A stretch of DNA of 64,000 nt from positions 18,972,001 to 19,036,000 of the forward strand of contig NC_135242.1 in NCBI RefSeq assembly GCF_947623445.1. The letters are read 5' to 3'. The position numbers and the translations under genes are program-made. A model generated the notes under the pieces. It saw only the letters and a list, made by a program, of their open reading frames with translations, searched no databases and was not told where the DNA came from. This document shows positions 63,304-64,000 of this stretch, piece after piece. The first letter of the stretch is position 1. The number at the start of each line of letters is the position of its first letter. The DNA is from Clavelina lepadiformis (taxonomy: Eukaryota; Chordata; Ascidiacea; Aplousobranchia; Clavelinidae).

Positions 63304-64000
63304 AAATAGGAAGAAGTTTTTTATGTTGAAAGCTTAGGAATTTTTTTTGGAAAAATTCTGTTTTAAAAAGTTCTACAAACATTTTTGTAAAATATTGTGC
63401 AAGCATAATTGTAAATTTATTCTTTTTCATTTTATGCGGTTCCTTCATGTTTATAGATAAATTGGCGGGCTTTTATTAAAATATTGAGCTTAGTTAAATG
63501 CTGGTCGGATGTTGTCAAACAAAAAAAATATGTTCTTTGTCGAGATTTTACAATGATAACAGCTAAAGACGAATATCAAATGGAGAAAATTATGTGCAAC
63601 ATATGCAGTTCGTTATCTAAGAAACACCCAGGAATATTTTTCCAAATGTATTCAAATACCTATAGAACGGCTCCCAGTGTGTATGTATGACAGTGCTACA
63701 CCTTTAGAAGCTTGTTTTGACCTGTAGTCCAGCCATGCAAAGTTGGATCGAAAATGCGATGAAAAATATTTTGGCGTAAGCTTGATGCGATTTCTAATAT
63801 AACAGCTCACCCCCTTTTGCCTGGGTGTGGTTCCAATGGACCCAGACCACTTTTAAATGATGATAACTTTTCAAGTGGACTTGGAACGTATAAAACTGAA
63901 ATTTCAACTTGGAACGTATAAAACTGAAATTTTTTGACTGATCCTAAAAATTCTTTGGCTTATCGACAATTATAATGTATTGATTGTAGAGTGCATAATT
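63304..64000. other. 3' flank of the SLC19 gene
   Basis: ATTAAA at 63475-63480 is a possible poly(A) signal. A direct repeat of 26 bp, ACTTGGAACGTATAAAACTG plus AAATTT, occurs at 63879-63904 and 63907-63932. The open frame at 63484-63690 has no recognisable similarity. Confidence 0.45.

Noticed and set aside
63484..63690. 68-codon frame after the SLC19 gene
   Set aside because: No similarity seen, no splice context; it lies downstream of the likely poly(A) site or in the 3' flank.

Overview
The window reads as nuclear DNA of an invertebrate animal, most likely a tunicate of the Ciona type. The signs are AT-rich DNA, metazoan gene families (SLC16, PLOD, TTC34-like, SLC19), many short GT-AG introns, close gene spacing and abundant small DNA transposons. 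The genus is inference. Nothing is bacterial, and no rRNA gene, intact tRNA gene or CRISPR array was seen. Seven protein-coding genes, all on the + strand, were assembled exon by exon; every junction keeps the reading phase, and only one donor is non-GT.

Layout. 1-5.9 kb is gene-poor and holds a dispersed repeat (about 3.37-3.92 kb) and a TTAA-flanked piggyBac-type deletion derivative (4718-5521). 6.3-22.7 kb is a tandem array of three SLC16 monocarboxylate-transporter-like genes (7 coding exons each, about 505 aa), separated by two homologous spacers of about 2 kb. Spacer 1 carries two hAT-type MITEs and spacer 2 a 1331-bp Mutator-like element; each spacer shows the empty site for the other's insertions. 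22.9-27.3 kb is a repeat-rich gap (hAT MITE, tRNA-like SINE fragments, piggyBac-type MITE). 27.4-35.6 kb and 39.6-45.8 kb are two tandem PLOD (lysyl hydroxylase) genes, 18 coding exons and 730 aa each, with all 2-oxoglutarate/iron residues kept. Intron 1 of the first contains a whole but disabled 1320-bp piggyBac element on the opposite strand. 46.9-54.0 kb is an 18-exon TPR-repeat gene of about 1243 aa that resembles TTC34. 54.0-60.2 kb is non-coding with two hAT MITEs. 60.2-63.3 kb is an 8-exon SLC19 (thiamine/folate transporter) gene, 460 aa.

Function. The window has two membrane transporter families (monocarboxylate-like and vitamin), a pair of ER collagen-modifying enzymes and a TPR scaffold. 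They do not form an obvious pathway. The main theme is local gene duplication followed by gene conversion and by insertion of different transposons into different copies, which gives a relative history of the locus.
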